The notes under the pieces are model-generated. The model did not search any database. It saw nothing but the letters and a program-made list of their open reading frames with translations, and was not told where the DNA came from. Positions 1-9,702 of a DNA stretch of 64,000 nucleotides are shown piece by piece. A program made the translations under genes and the position numbers. The stretch's first letter is position 1. The number at the start of each line of letters is the position of its first letter. Source of the DNA: Acetobacterium malicum subsp. dehalogenans DSM 11527 (GTDB taxonomy: Bacteria; Bacillota; Clostridia; Eubacteriales; Eubacteriaceae); the NCBI RefSeq assembly GCF_000472665.1, contig NZ_AXAC01000018.1, positions 28,942 through 92,941 on the forward strand, written 5' to 3'.

Positions 1-564
1 GGCTGCTTCGGCGGCCAGATATTTCTGGGCCACTAAAATTTGCTGGTAGGTTTGCAGCACCTTACCGCTGTCACCTTTTTCAAATTTGATATCTTCAGCG
101 ACCAATGAAATTATAGTAGAACGATCCAGTTTACCGGATTGTTCCAGACCCTTCATCGCCTGGTAGGTTTTGATGGCTGTTTGTACCTCTTCCGTGATTT
201 GATTAGAGGGCTGACTGATCAGGAATCCCAGTGAATATAAAATCTGCTGATATTCCAGGATCTCATCATTGGTGTCACCCAAGGCATACTCGGTAATCAC
301 GATGGTGGTGCCATCATCCGTTTTGATTTCAGTGGTTTTCTGATCTTCATCGGTTGTATCGGCATTGATGGTCAGGTTTGCCGGTTCCATGCCAACGGCA
401 ATGGAATAAACATCAGATATTCCGTGTTCTTCCATCGAAAGCTGATCAGCTGCCGAATAGACATCCTCGATCACAAAAGATGAGGTTAAAAAAATCAGAA
501 AAAGTGTAAAAACAATATAAAGAATTACATCTTTAAATCGTTTGAAGGGAGTTTGCTTATTCAT
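1..564 (-). CDS. Membrane-anchored peptidoglycan-binding-domain protein, C-terminus cut by window edge
   Basis: Read on the minus strand, the frame opens at an ATG at 564 and runs off the left edge, giving 188 visible residues. A basic start ([11 protein letters not shown]) is followed by one hydrophobic segment at about residues 12-30, so it is probably a signal anchor or signal peptide. Residues of about 100-160 ([11 protein letters not shown], then [13 protein letters not shown]) look like a PG_binding_1 fold, and a second repeat seems to begin before the edge. The start overlaps the yebC stop by 8 nt and uses an AGGTGAGG Shine-Dalgarno inside yebC, so translation is probably coupled. An ATG one codon earlier (567) is possible. 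The function beyond cell-wall binding cannot be told from the visible part. Confidence 0.7.
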   Translation of the reverse strand, partial: MNKQTPFKRFKDVILYIVFTLFLIFLTSSFVIEDVYSAADQLSMEEHGISDVYSIAVGMEPANLTINADTTDEDQKTTEIKTDDGTTIVITEYALGDTNDEILEYQQILYSLGFLISQPSNQITEEVQTAIKTYQAMKGLEQSGKLDRSTIISLVAEDIKFEKGDSGKVLQTYQQILVAQKYLAAEAA

Positions 565-1294
565 CATCCTCACCTGTCCAGTTGTGCCAAACTGCCTGAA
601 CATCTTCGTTGTCATCAAACATATCAATCATTTTCAACATTTTTTTGATTTCGGTGGCATCTGTCAGTTCAACTTCGGTGGCCGGGATCATTGCGATTTC
701 GGCTGAGGCCAATTCGTAACCTTCTTTTTTCAGGACATCACAGACCTGCCCAAAATCGGCCGGTTCGGTACTGATTTCGTAGCCTTCATCGGCGGTTTCA
801 ATATCTTCCGCACCGGCATCCAGGGCTAGCATCATCAGGGCTTCTTCATCAATGTCATCCGTTTTTTCGATCATAATCTGACCTTTTTTGGTAAACAGGA
901 ATCCTACACAACCACTGGTGCCCAGATTTCCGCCATTTTTATCTAAAGCGTGACGGACATCGCCAGCAGTCCGGTTTTTATTATCAGTCAGGGTTTCAAT
1001 AATCACCGCAACCCCACCTGGTCCGTATCCTTCATAGGTAATTTCTTCATAAACGCTGCCCTGTAACTCGCCGGCACCTTTTTTAACAGCCCGATCAATG
1101 TTTTCATTGGGCATATTTGCAGCCTTTGCTTTGACGATGGCTTCTTTCAGTTTTGCATTCATTTCCGGATCGCTGCCGCCCTCCCGGGATGCAACCGCAA
1201 TATACTTTGCTAACTTGGTAAAGATTTGACCACGTTTCGCATCTGCTTTTCCTTTTTTGTGTTTAATAGTCGACCATTTTGAATGTCCAGACAT
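557..1294 (-). CDS. yebC: YebC/PmpR family protein (TACO1-like)
   Basis: 245 residues, normal for the family, opening with the signature [14 protein letters not shown] and ending in the usual acidic tail. Family members have been described as DNA-binding regulators and more recently as ribosome-associated factors that ease translation of difficult stretches such as proline runs. The acidic, three-domain YebC architecture is complete here. The ATG at 1294 is preferred over the upstream in-frame TTG at 1300 because GGAGG lies six bases before it and because the family starts at MSGHSKW. The stop overlaps the next gene. Confidence 0.95.
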   Translation of the reverse strand: MSGHSKWSTIKHKKGKADAKRGQIFTKLAKYIAVASREGGSDPEMNAKLKEAIVKAKAANMPNENIDRAVKKGAGELQGSVYEEITYEGYGPGGVAVIIETLTDNKNRTAGDVRHALDKNGGNLGTSGCVGFLFTKKGQIMIEKTDDIDEEALMMLALDAGAEDIETADEGYEISTEPADFGQVCDVLKKEGYELASAEIAMIPATEVELTDATEIKKMLKMIDMFDDNEDVQAVWHNWTGEDDE

Positions 1295-1377
1295 CGACAA
1301 CCTCCTTGATTTTTATATCATTTACAATTTGTTATTATAACATATTGTTCTTTTTTCACAAACATGTTTTTTATTTC

Positions 1378-2181
1378 TTAAACCTCAGACTCTATCTTAT
1401 TCACTTCGGATTCCAGTTCTTTTCGTAACAAGATCAACTGAATAATATCTTCCTGGGCAAAAAGATCGTCAAAGATCTTTTCATAGTGGGAGGCCTTATC
1501 ACCATGGTTCAGTTTGTACAAATGGCCAATATTGTCAAGAATACTGGTAACCAAACTGGATTTGAGACCAAACAGCCGCTGAGCACTTTGGATCTCCTCC
1601 CGGATCGATGACATTTCTCGATCCACATCATTTACCGCATTGGCCGCATTGATCAGCCTCGTTTTGATCGCTTCAGGAATGTTTTCCTTGTACTTATAAT
1701 TTAAGGAATGCTCAATGATCGACCAGAAGTTCATGGCCAGGGTGCGGATCTGAATTTCTACGAGAATGGACTGATTTCCGGACACACAAAAAACCGGGTA
1801 ACGGATAATCAGATGATAGCTTTTATAGCCACTGGCCTTCGCTTCACTAAGATAATCTTTAACCTTCACGACTTCCATATCACAATTGCTTCTTTTTCTA
1901 ATCAGCTCAACGACTTCGTAGATATCATCTTCAAACTGGCACATAATCCGAATCCCGGCGATATCCTGAATGGTCTCTTCCAGAGATTCAATATCAACGC
2001 CATAGTTATGTATTTTTTCCAGAATGCTGGCGACACTCTTAACCCGGCCGTACACCGACTCAATCGGTGAGTATTCGCCGATTTTTTCGTATTGTTCTTT
2101 TAAGCTCGTAAATTTTAAAACGATCTCATCCACTGCCTGATGATAAGGGATGAGAAATTCTTGCCAATATTTAGTTCCCAA
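1378..2181 (-). CDS. Small alarmone synthetase (RelA/SpoT nucleotidyltransferase domain, YjbM/RelQ-like)
   Basis: 267 residues carrying only the RelA_SpoT synthetase domain, with no HD hydrolase, TGS or ACT domain, so a single-function (p)ppGpp synthetase is expected. Visible signatures are YGRVKSVASILEK near residue 44, IQDIAGIRIMCQFEDDIYEV near residue 71, KASGYKSYHLIIRYP and VEIQIRTLAMNFWSIIEHSLNYK, which contain the residues that bind ATP/GDP and Mg in this family. The remaining C-terminal part is helical, as in RelQ proteins that oligomerise. It starts at a TTG (2181) whose SD (GAGGT) is embedded in the last codons of the radical SAM gene, five bases upstream, so the two are co-translated. 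Confidence 0.88.
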   Translation of the reverse strand: MGTKYWQEFLIPYHQAVDEIVLKFTSLKEQYEKIGEYSPIESVYGRVKSVASILEKIHNYGVDIESLEETIQDIAGIRIMCQFEDDIYEVVELIRKRSNCDMEVVKVKDYLSEAKASGYKSYHLIIRYPVFCVSGNQSILVEIQIRTLAMNFWSIIEHSLNYKYKENIPEAIKTRLINAANAVNDVDREMSSIREEIQSAQRLFGLKSSLVTSILDNIGHLYKLNHGDKASHYEKIFDDLFAQEDIIQLILLRKELESEVNKIESEV

Positions 2182-2186
2182 GGACT

Positions 2187-3122
2187 TTACCTCTTATTAT
2201 TCATCCCAGTGAATTTTCTTCCCTGGTAATTATTTTCCCGCTTCATTTGAGCTTCGAGCTCGTCTTTAATTTTCCACCAGCTGGTATTCCAGTTGGTAAT
2301 GACAGAGTCCTCTTTGGGAACCCGGCCAATCAGTCGCTGAACAACAATTTCCGGATCTAAATGCTCCAGAAATAAGATCGCCCGAGCGATATAGTCATCC
2401 TTTGTGAAAAGGGTCAGTTTTTTTTCATCATACCACTGTTTTAAAACAGTACCTTTTTCAATGTATAAACTGTGGCATTTTACAAAATTGGTGCCCTTGC
2501 GGGATAGTAGCTCAGCTCCGTTGATAACGTCTTCTTCGCGGTCCCAGGGTAAATCTAAAATCATATGGGTGCAGCTTAACAGACCCGCTGCTTTGATCCG
2601 ATCAATGGCCTGTTCATACTCAGCCAGGGTATGGCCCCGTTTTATAGTTTTCAGGGTTTCTTGATTGACGCTCTGCAAGCCCAATTCGATGGTCACATCG
2701 ATGGCCTGTTCAGTTTTGATTGTTTCCAGAAATTTCAGCTGCTCGTCGGTGATACAATCCGGGCGGGTTGAAATAGAAATCTCTACTACATCCGGTCGAA
2801 TAGCCTCCCGGACCCATTTTTGAAAGTCTGAGAATTCACAGTAGGTGTTTGAAAAACTCTGGAAATAAGGAATAAACTTTTTTGCATGATAGCGTTTTCC
2901 GATATACGCGGTATTTCGCTCGATTTGCTCCGTTACGGATAGCTGGTCGGACAGGGTTTCGTTCCCCCCACCTTTGGCCCCACAATAGACACAACCTCCG
3001 GTCCCTTTGGTGCCATCACGGTTAGGACAGGTCACCGGAATATTAACCGGAATCTTATAAACTTTTTCTCCGTACCGTTCTCTTAGCCAGACCGAATAAA
3101 TATTATACAGCTTTTCTATCAT
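2187..3122 (-). CDS. TIGR01212 family radical SAM protein (YhcC-like)
   Basis: 311 residues, full length for the YhcC/TIGR01212 group. The iron-sulfur cluster cysteines are C32, C44 and C47 in a CX11CX2C arrangement (CPNRDGTKGTGGCVYCG), which differs from the usual CX3CX2C and is typical of this group related to Elp3. A TIM-barrel radical SAM core follows (VEISISTRPDCI, IELGLQSVNQETL, CTHMILDLPWDREED). The reaction is not established; a role in RNA modification is often suggested. Its last codons carry the SD of the alarmone synthetase downstream. Confidence 0.87.
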   Translation of the reverse strand: MIEKLYNIYSVWLRERYGEKVYKIPVNIPVTCPNRDGTKGTGGCVYCGAKGGGNETLSDQLSVTEQIERNTAYIGKRYHAKKFIPYFQSFSNTYCEFSDFQKWVREAIRPDVVEISISTRPDCITDEQLKFLETIKTEQAIDVTIELGLQSVNQETLKTIKRGHTLAEYEQAIDRIKAAGLLSCTHMILDLPWDREEDVINGAELLSRKGTNFVKCHSLYIEKGTVLKQWYDEKKLTLFTKDDYIARAILFLEHLDPEIVVQRLIGRVPKEDSVITNWNTSWWKIKDELEAQMKRENNYQGRKFTGMNNKR

Positions 3123-3151
3123 TGGTTTTAAATTTCCTTAATAAGATTAAA

Positions 3152-3187
3152 CAGACGAACCTTTTTATTGCTAATCAGGTTCGTCTG
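3152..3187 (-). terminator. Hairpin between P-loop gene and radical SAM gene
   Basis: An 11-bp perfect stem (CAGACGAACCT / AGGTTCGTCTG, arms 3152-3162 and 3177-3187). On the minus strand it is followed by TTTAATCTTATT, a moderately U-rich tail. It lies just after the stop of the minus-strand P-loop gene, so it is probably its terminator or a partial read-through attenuator. Confidence 0.55.
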
Positions 3188-3193
3188 AAACAT

Positions 3194-3604
3194 TTATATT
3201 AATTTAGTAACACATTCCGGCAATTCTTCTTTTTCACAGCTTAAACTGAGAACGAATTTTATATCATGTTTTTCGTTAATCTGTTGGATTTTTTCGACAA
3301 TTTTGCAAATGTCTGCTGGTGACTGATAATCAATCAGTCTCAGTGTATTATCAATAAAAACAATTTTAACATCATAATTCTCTGCGATGACCCCGCTAAT
3401 AAAGCCAAAAAGTTGATCTGATCCGACGATGCCAAACTCCTCCAGGTTTGTGAATCTGATTTTAGTATCTACTTTTACTCGATATTTGTCTCTGTCGTTA
3501 AGAAAAATGATATCCCCTTCGCAGGTCTCCAGCTCAGTGTTTGCCATGTCAATCATTTTTTTTGTTTTGCCGCTTCCTTTTGAACCGTATACAAATTCAA
3601 TCAT
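3194..3604 (-). CDS. Small P-loop NTPase-like protein of unknown function
   Basis: 136 residues. The N-terminus is MIEFVYGSKGSGKTKKM, a clear Walker A motif (GSKGSGKT), and a hydrophobic strand ending in aspartate (IVFIDNTL, about residue 100 on) could be Walker B. A late strand FVLSLSC completes an alpha/beta P-loop core. The ATG at 3604 is chosen over the in-frame GTG at 3613 because the GTG is itself part of the SD (GAGGTG) six bases before the ATG. I do not recognise a named family. It stands alone between a hairpin and a divergent phosphatase gene. A small nucleotide-binding regulator or kinase are both possible. Confidence 0.75.
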   Translation of the reverse strand: MIEFVYGSKGSGKTKKMIDMANTELETCEGDIIFLNDRDKYRVKVDTKIRFTNLEEFGIVGSDQLFGFISGVIAENYDVKIVFIDNTLRLIDYQSPADICKIVEKIQQINEKHDIKFVLSLSCEKEELPECVTKLI

Positions 3605-3744
3605 TTTAGACACCTCATTTCATATTGATAAGTTCATTATAAGGGTAAGTATCAATAATTTCAATCATTTTTAAAGAAATCAGCATAACATTTCAAAAAT
3701 AATATGCTATAATAAATAAAATTGAATCTAACGGAGGTCACCGT

Positions 3745-4527
3745 TTGAATAACTCAGATCATTATGAATCCCTTGTGTCACTTTTTGATAAACAATTAGA
3801 ATTCGCCCAGAACCTTCAAAAGAAGATAATTCCGTCCCCGGGGTCATTTGTATCGGATCACTATCATTTTTATAGTTATCTCCGACCCTTTCGTAAAGTA
3901 GGGGGCGATTTCTACGATTTTCATTTTATGGACAATGGCAAAATCAGTCTTTTAATCGCCGATGCAACTGGCCACGGCATTGACGCGGCAATGATCACCA
4001 GCATGATTAAACTCAGCTATTCCTATACCATGAAAGACAATCGCATCAATCAGTCTCCCAGCCTGGTTCTTAAACAGATTGAGTCTGATATCAGCCAGCA
4101 AATGGACAACACCTTTTTCACCGCCATTGCGCTTGTCTTTGATCCCCTAGAAGATATTTTATATTTTGCCAACGCCGGTCATCCCGACGCTGTTCTTTTA
4201 AAAGCCAGTCATAAGATTGAATTGCTAAAACCGAACCTGCCGATGCTGGGGCTGCAGCAATTTATGACAACGATGCACTATTTTGATATGCGTATCAATT
4301 TTTCCAGGGGTGATAAACTGCTTCTCTTTACCGACGGTCTCATTGATGCCAAAAATCCCGACCGCGAAGAGTTCTCCATGGAACGGGTTCTGTCTGTCAT
4401 AAAAAAGAACGCCGACTCCCCCATTAACCTGATCGGCAGCCACATCATTGATGCCTGCGTCGATTTTAAACGGGAACAAGCCCCCTCGGACGACATCTGT
4501 ATTTTAGGAATTGAGGTTGATGATTAG
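3745..4527 (+). CDS. PP2C-type protein serine phosphatase (SpoIIE/RsbU family)
   Basis: 260 residues that are almost only the SpoIIE/RsbU phosphatase domain. Metal-binding motifs of the family are visible: RPFRKVGGDFYDF near residue 50, LLIADATGHGIDAAMI near residue 73, FANAGHPDAVLL, GDKLLLFTDGLIDA and SDDICILGIEV at the end. A short N-terminal helix (LFDKQLEFAQNLQKKIIP) resembles the linker that follows sensor or response-regulator domains, but no such domain is present, so it may act with a separate partner. Such enzymes usually dephosphorylate anti-anti-sigma factors. No partner-switching gene is seen nearby. Start is TTG at 3745 with GGAGG seven bases upstream. Confidence 0.87.
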   Translation: MNNSDHYESLVSLFDKQLEFAQNLQKKIIPSPGSFVSDHYHFYSYLRPFRKVGGDFYDFHFMDNGKISLLIADATGHGIDAAMITSMIKLSYSYTMKDNRINQSPSLVLKQIESDISQQMDNTFFTAIALVFDPLEDILYFANAGHPDAVLLKASHKIELLKPNLPMLGLQQFMTTMHYFDMRINFSRGDKLLLFTDGLIDAKNPDREEFSMERVLSVIKKNADSPINLIGSHIIDACVDFKREQAPSDDICILGIEVDD

Positions 4528-4620
4528 TTTTCTAATGGAAATCTAATCATTTCTGACTAAACTAATGGTATACGTTATTTGGAGATTTTTGTCAAAAATC
4601 TCGAGAAAGGACGGATTACC

Positions 4621-5757
4621 ATGTTAGAACCTAAACGAATACTGATCTTAACCTGCTCCCACGGGTCGGGCCATAAAATGGTAGCCCAAACCCTTAAGGA
4701 GAGCTTTGAGGCTCGCGGTCATCTTGTCTCGGTCGAGGATCTGTTTGATAAAACCAATCCTACCCTCAACCGGATGATTGAAAAGTCCTATCTGCTTTCC
4801 TATTCCATTGGCAGCAGTTTTTACGAACGCGTTTATTACGATGTCGAAGAATATGCCCATAACAAATTTATGTACAATCTCTGGCATTTCACCAGTAAGG
4901 CGCTGTTAAAAATGGTCGCTGAATTTAAACCGGACTGTATCATCAATACTTACGGTTATACAATTTCGTCGATCCTTAAAGAAGAAAACTACCCGCATAT
5001 TAAGCTTTTTACGGTCGTCACTGATTTTTGCATCCCCAAACCCTGGATCCATCAGGATACCGACCGCTACTATGTGGCCTGTGAAAATGTTGAAGAGACC
5101 CTGATCGGTGAAGGAATTCCCCTGCGAAAAATCTTAAAAACCGGAATTCCCATCCGCGATGCATTTTATGCCCGGGGCAACCGCAGTGCCATTATCAGTA
5201 AATATAACCTCGATCCCCATAAAAAAATCCTGATTATTTTTGCCGGAACCTATGGGGTTCTTAAAAACATCAAAGAGATCTGTCACCGCACCGATCAGAT
5301 GGATAATCTCCAGACCATTGTCATTTGCGGTAAAAACCAGAGTCTCCAGCAGGAGCTTGAAATGGAAGATTTACCCAATACCCGGATTTTTGGTTTTGTT
5401 CCAGATATTCATGAATTTTATTCCGTCGGTGATTTAATGGTAACCAAGCCCGGGGGCATTACCCTCAGCGAAGTGGTGACCAAAAAAATTCCGGTGATTT
5501 TATACAACCCTACCCCCGGCCAGGAAGGCGAAAATGCCAATTGGTTTAAACGACAGGGTGCTGCCGTCGTCGCCAATAATTTTACCGAGCTTATTCTTGC
5601 CATCGATGCACTCAAGGAAAATGAAATCAAACGGTTTTCAATAAAAAATAGTCTCGGTAGAATCGACAATGGTCATGCAACCAGCCTGATCACCCAGGAC
5701 GTTTTGAACCAGTTGAATATGCCAGATGTGATTCCTTACCTGACAGAATCCATTTAA
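4621..5757 (+). CDS. UgtP/MGDG-synthase-like glycosyltransferase (GT28 type)
   Basis: 378 residues. The N-terminal half has the MGDG_synth motif CSHGSGHKMVAQTLKESF, and the C-terminal half has the GT28/GT-B donor-binding part (IFAGTYGVL, TRIFGFVPDIHEFYSVGDLMV, TKPGGITLSEV, NPTPGQEGENA). Enzymes of this family transfer glucose or galactose from a UDP-sugar to diacylglycerol at the inner membrane face, making membrane glycolipids or lipoteichoic-acid anchors. The acceptor here is inferred. ATG 4621 is chosen over an in-frame TTG at 4579 because AGAAAGGA lies before it and the homology begins there. Confidence 0.85.
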   Translation: MLEPKRILILTCSHGSGHKMVAQTLKESFEARGHLVSVEDLFDKTNPTLNRMIEKSYLLSYSIGSSFYERVYYDVEEYAHNKFMYNLWHFTSKALLKMVAEFKPDCIINTYGYTISSILKEENYPHIKLFTVVTDFCIPKPWIHQDTDRYYVACENVEETLIGEGIPLRKILKTGIPIRDAFYARGNRSAIISKYNLDPHKKILIIFAGTYGVLKNIKEICHRTDQMDNLQTIVICGKNQSLQQELEMEDLPNTRIFGFVPDIHEFYSVGDLMVTKPGGITLSEVVTKKIPVILYNPTPGQEGENANWFKRQGAAVVANNFTELILAIDALKENEIKRFSIKNSLGRIDNGHATSLITQDVLNQLNMPDVIPYLTESI

Positions 5758-5879
5758 CCCAGCGAAAGATCTTTTTAAGCTTATTCGTTTACTATTGATC
5801 GATCAATTAAACGTGACTGTTGGTCTGAGTTGTAAGAATTTAATCTTAAAAGATAAACGATTGAAAAGAGGAATTTAAT

Positions 5880-6725
5880 GTGAAACCACGAATAATCAGC
5901 GACAGCTCATGTGATTTGCCCAAGGATTTTCTGGAAAAGGACGGAATTGATTTTTCGCTCGTTCCTTTAAAAATAATTGTCGGCGATCACGAATTTATAG
6001 ATGATGAAACCCTCAACACCAAAGAACTGATTGCCGCTATGAAGGCTGAAAAAACGGCAACCTCTTCTTCCTGCCCCTCCCCTGAGGATTTTGCGGCAGA
6101 GCTGCGAAAAAACAAAGAAAGCTATGTGATCACCATGACTTCGGGCTTAAGCGGCACCTACAACAGTGCCCGGGTCGCCCGAAACATGGTCCTTGAAGAA
6201 AATGATTCCCTGAAAATAAGTCTCTTTGATACCCACGCAACCTCACCGGTAATGATTTTAATGGTCATGAAACTGCGCGATCTGATCAAAGCCGGGGATA
6301 TGGATTTTGACACCATCAGTGAAAAGCTGGCCCTCTATCTCGAGACCCTGAACCTGCGCTTCTTACTACAGGATCTTTCCAACCTGGTTAAAAGCGGACG
6401 AATGAACCGGGTGGCTGGTGCCGTGGCTTCGGTACTCTCGATTATGCCGATTTTCAGATCTGATGACAAGGGTGAAATCCAGCTGGTCACCAAGGCCCGG
6501 GGCATAAAAAAAGCACTGTCCGGTCTTGCCAACATGGTGGAAGAAAAAGTCCAGACCCAACCGCAATTTCCGGTGGTTATTACCCATTGCAACAATCTCA
6601 GCCAGGCCGAAACACTCAAAGATCTGCTGGAGAAACGGTTTGATCTCAAAGAAATCTACATCTTCCCGATGCACGGCTTAACAACCTACTATTCCAATGA
6701 TAAAGGCCTTTTGATGGCATTTTGA
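5880..6725 (+). CDS. DegV family fatty-acid-binding protein
   Basis: 281 residues, usual length for DegV/FakB-type proteins, which bind a single fatty acid between two domains and can present it to a FakA kinase. Visible family features are IISDSSCDLP at the N-terminus, TATSSSCPSPEDF around residue 60 and ITMTSGLSGTYNSARVA around residue 83, followed by LLQDLSNLVKSGRMN and the closing HGLTTYYSNDKGLL. No fakA gene is in the window. Start is the GTG at 5880 behind AGAGGA; the overlapping ATG at 5878 runs directly into a stop. Confidence 0.9.
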   Translation: MKPRIISDSSCDLPKDFLEKDGIDFSLVPLKIIVGDHEFIDDETLNTKELIAAMKAEKTATSSSCPSPEDFAAELRKNKESYVITMTSGLSGTYNSARVARNMVLEENDSLKISLFDTHATSPVMILMVMKLRDLIKAGDMDFDTISEKLALYLETLNLRFLLQDLSNLVKSGRMNRVAGAVASVLSIMPIFRSDDKGEIQLVTKARGIKKALSGLANMVEEKVQTQPQFPVVITHCNNLSQAETLKDLLEKRFDLKEIYIFPMHGLTTYYSNDKGLLMAF

Positions 6726-6761
6726 TTTAGACTTTAACTATGTCTAATATATCTACTCAAT

Positions 6762-6800
6762 AAAAAAGACTTAAACCAAATTTTGGTTTAAGTCTTTTTT
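6762..6800. terminator. Bidirectional rho-independent terminator
   Basis: An A-run, a stem AGACTTAAACCAAA / TTTGGTTTAAGTCT and a T-run lie between convergent degV and rnhA genes. The symmetric A/T flanks allow termination on both strands. Confidence 0.88.
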
Positions 6801-6820
6801 ACTGTTATTATTTTTTTAAT

Positions 6821-7285
6821 CTATTCCGCAAAGCGGTACTCATCCATGGCCTGATTTACCAATAAATCGGCCTGATTGTTATAGGGATTTTCGGCATGTC
6901 CTTTAACCTTGTGAAAGGTCACCTTGTGGCTGTTAACCAGCTGGTCCAGTTCGATCCAGATTTCCCGGTTTTTCAACGCCCCGGCTTTGCCCCGGGTCCA
7001 GTTCTTGGCCTTCCATCCGCCAATCCAATTCTGCAGATAGGCATTGACCACATAGGCCGAATCGCTGTAAATATGAACTTCGCAGGGCTCCTTTAACAAC
7101 TTTAAACCTTCAATCACCGCCAACAACTCCATCTGGTTATTGGTGGTGTTTTCATAAGCCCGCTTGTACTCTTTGGTCACGTTTTTCTCGGGATAAATCA
7201 GCACGCCGCCAATGGCACCCAGATTTTCCCCTTCCTGTCCGTTACCACGGCAACCGCCATCAGTATAGAGGTGAATAACTTTCAT
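6821..7285 (-). CDS. rnhA: Ribonuclease HI
   Basis: 154 residues, normal for RNase HI, which cuts the RNA strand of RNA-DNA hybrids. The four catalytic acids are visible: D9 in LYTDGGCRGN, E53 in NNQMELLAVIEG, D75 in IYSDSAYVVN and D140 in NNQADLLVNQ; the basic handle region (WIGGWKAKNWTRGKAGALKN) and the H-containing loop (VKGHAENP) are also present. It ends at a bidirectional terminator and starts five bases after the leuS stop, so the two are co-transcribed. Confidence 0.95.
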   Translation of the reverse strand: MKVIHLYTDGGCRGNGQEGENLGAIGGVLIYPEKNVTKEYKRAYENTTNNQMELLAVIEGLKLLKEPCEVHIYSDSAYVVNAYLQNWIGGWKAKNWTRGKAGALKNREIWIELDQLVNSHKVTFHKVKGHAENPYNNQADLLVNQAMDEYRFAE

Positions 7286-7290
7286 CGTTG

Positions 7291-9702
7291 CTATTTTACC
7301 ACGATATTGAAAATTTTTCCCGGGACATAAATCTCTTTGACAATGGTTTTACCCTGGGTATAGGCCATAATATTTTCCTGAGCCAGGGCAATCGCCTTGG
7401 CTTCGTCCTTATCGGCAGCAACTGGAATGGTAATCGTTCCGCGGACCTTGCCATTGATCTGAACAGCCATTTCGATCACATCGTCCACGGTTTTGGCTTC
7501 ATCATATTGGGGCCAGGCCGCATCATCAAGCGTTCCACCCATCTCCATCTGCTGCCAGATTTCGGAGCTGATATGGGGTGCCACCGGATAGAGTAATTGC
7601 AAAAAGGTCTTAAAGGCATCCCGGGTAATTGAACCTTCCCGGTTGAATTCATTTAATAAGGTCATTAACGCGGCAATCGCGGTGTTGTATTTCATTTCTT
7701 CAAAATCATCATTGACTTTTTTAATGGTTTTATGAATCATTGATTCCAGTGCTTTACCATAGCCGGCTTCGTCGCTGACCATATCCTGAAGTTTCCAGAC
7801 CCGATCGAGGAACCGTCGGCAGCCTTTGGCGCCGTTATCTGACCAGGGTGCTGCTTTTTCATAGTCCCCAATAAACATAATATAAGTTCTCAGGGTATCA
7901 GCCCCAAATTCCTCAATGATCACGTTGGGGTTGACCACATTTCCCTTGGATTTCGACATTTTTTCGCCGTCGTTGCCAAGAATCAAACCCTGGGCGGTTC
8001 GTTTGGCGTAAGGCTCACGCACTGGTACGCAACCAATATCAAACAGGAATTGATGCCAGAATCGGGAATAAAGCAAATGTCTTGTGACGTGTTCCATCCC
8101 GCCGTTGTACCAGTCCACCGGCATCCAGTATTTCAGTTTTTCCGGCGAGGCAAAGGCTTCGTCGTTTTTGTTATCAAAATAGCGCAAGAAGTACCAGCTG
8201 GAGCCAGCCCATTGCGGCATTGTATCAGTTTCCCGTTCGGCCGGACCGCCACACTCGGGACAGGTGGTTTCGTACCACTCGGGGATATTGGCCAGCGGCG
8301 ATTTGCCGGTATCGGTGGGGGTATAACTTTCCACCATTGGCAATTCCAACGGCAGCTGATCCTCGGGTACCGGCACCATCCCACATTTTGGACAGTGAAC
8401 AATCGGAATCGGTTCACCCCAATAACGCTGACGATTAAAGGCCCAGTCCTTCATTTTATAATTAATGGTGCGTTTGCCCAGTTTTTCCTGTTCCAGAAAG
8501 TCAATCGTTTTCTGGATCGCATCCTTAACTTCCATGCCGTTTAAAAAGCCGGAGTTGACCATTTCGCCAGAATCGGTATTGGTATAAGCCGCTTCGCTGA
8601 CATCCCCGCCTTTGATCACTTCAATGATCGGCAAGTCAAATTTCTTGGCAAAATCCCAGTCCCGGTTATCATGGCCGGGAACCGCCATAATCGCCCCGGT
8701 ACCATATCCCATCATGACGTAGTCAGCGATGAAAATGGGAATTTCGGTATTGGTCACCGGATTAATGGCCTGAATGCCTAAAATCCGTACCCCGGTTTTA
8801 TCCTTAGCCAGCTGAACCCGCTCAAATTCAGTTTTGCGTTTCGCCTGATCCTGATAATCGACCAGTTCCGCCATATTGGTAATTGACGCCGACAAGTCGT
8901 TAATCAGCGGATGTTCGGGAGCGATAACCATAAAAGTGGCACCAAATAGGGTATCTGGTCGGGTTGTAAAGACCCGCAGGGCTTTGTCGTAACCGGCGAT
9001 GGTAAAGTCGACTTCGGCACCCACCGATTTTCCAATCCAGTTTTCCTGTTCCAGGCGGATCCGGGGCAGATATTCGACATCATCTAGACCTTTGAGCAAC
9101 TCTTCAGCATAGTTTCTGATTTTCAGGAACCAGACATCTTTTTCCATTTGAACTACTTCACTGCCACAGCGGTCACACTTGCCATCCCGGAAATCTTCGT
9201 TGGCCAGCACCACCTTGCAACCGTTACAGAAATTGACATAGGTTCGATCTCTAAAGGCCAGGCCATGCTTGAATAATTGTAAAAAAATCCATTGGGTCCA
9301 TTTATAGTATTTGGGATCGGTGGTATCGATCTCTTTATCCCAGTCAAAGGCATAACCAATCCGTTTTAACTGATTGGTAAAGACGGCAATGTTCTCATCG
9401 GTCACTTCCCGGGGATGACGACCCGTTTGGATGGCGTAGTTTTCGGTGGGTAAACCAAAAGCATCCCAGCCAATCGGAAAGAGGACATTAAAGCCTTCCA
9501 TGCGCCGTTTTCGGGCGATCACTTCCAGCGATGTATAGGCCCGGACATGACCCACATGGAGACCCACGCCAGATGGATAAGGAAATTCGACCAACCCGTA
9601 AAATTTTTCTTTGCTTGAGTTTTCTTCCATTCGGAAGGTCTCATTTTCCTCCCAATACTGCTGCCAGTGTGCTTCTATTTTTTTATGCTCATATGTTGAC
9701 AT
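7291..9702 (-). CDS. leuS: Leucyl-tRNA synthetase
   Basis: 803 residues. Class Ia synthetase with the HIGH-type motif YPSGVGLHVGHVRAYT near residue 42, KMSKSKGNVVNP near residue 578, the CP1 editing insertion containing TTRPDTLFGATFMVIAPEHP, zinc-binding cysteines (CNGCKVVLANEDFRDGKCDRCG; CPKCGM; CPECGG) and a C-terminal domain with QINGKVRGTI. The ATG at 9702 is chosen because it follows GGAGG and begins at the conserved N-terminus; the open frame upstream to 9831 is only the leader read in frame. Transcribed with rnhA. Confidence 0.96.
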   Translation of the reverse strand: MSTYEHKKIEAHWQQYWEENETFRMEENSSKEKFYGLVEFPYPSGVGLHVGHVRAYTSLEVIARKRRMEGFNVLFPIGWDAFGLPTENYAIQTGRHPREVTDENIAVFTNQLKRIGYAFDWDKEIDTTDPKYYKWTQWIFLQLFKHGLAFRDRTYVNFCNGCKVVLANEDFRDGKCDRCGSEVVQMEKDVWFLKIRNYAEELLKGLDDVEYLPRIRLEQENWIGKSVGAEVDFTIAGYDKALRVFTTRPDTLFGATFMVIAPEHPLINDLSASITNMAELVDYQDQAKRKTEFERVQLAKDKTGVRILGIQAINPVTNTEIPIFIADYVMMGYGTGAIMAVPGHDNRDWDFAKKFDLPIIEVIKGGDVSEAAYTNTDSGEMVNSGFLNGMEVKDAIQKTIDFLEQEKLGKRTINYKMKDWAFNRQRYWGEPIPIVHCPKCGMVPVPEDQLPLELPMVESYTPTDTGKSPLANIPEWYETTCPECGGPAERETDTMPQWAGSSWYFLRYFDNKNDEAFASPEKLKYWMPVDWYNGGMEHVTRHLLYSRFWHQFLFDIGCVPVREPYAKRTAQGLILGNDGEKMSKSKGNVVNPNVIIEEFGADTLRTYIMFIGDYEKAAPWSDNGAKGCRRFLDRVWKLQDMVSDEAGYGKALESMIHKTIKKVNDDFEEMKYNTAIAALMTLLNEFNREGSITRDAFKTFLQLLYPVAPHISSEIWQQMEMGGTLDDAAWPQYDEAKTVDDVIEMAVQINGKVRGTITIPVAADKDEAKAIALAQENIMAYTQGKTIVKEIYVPGKIFNIVVK

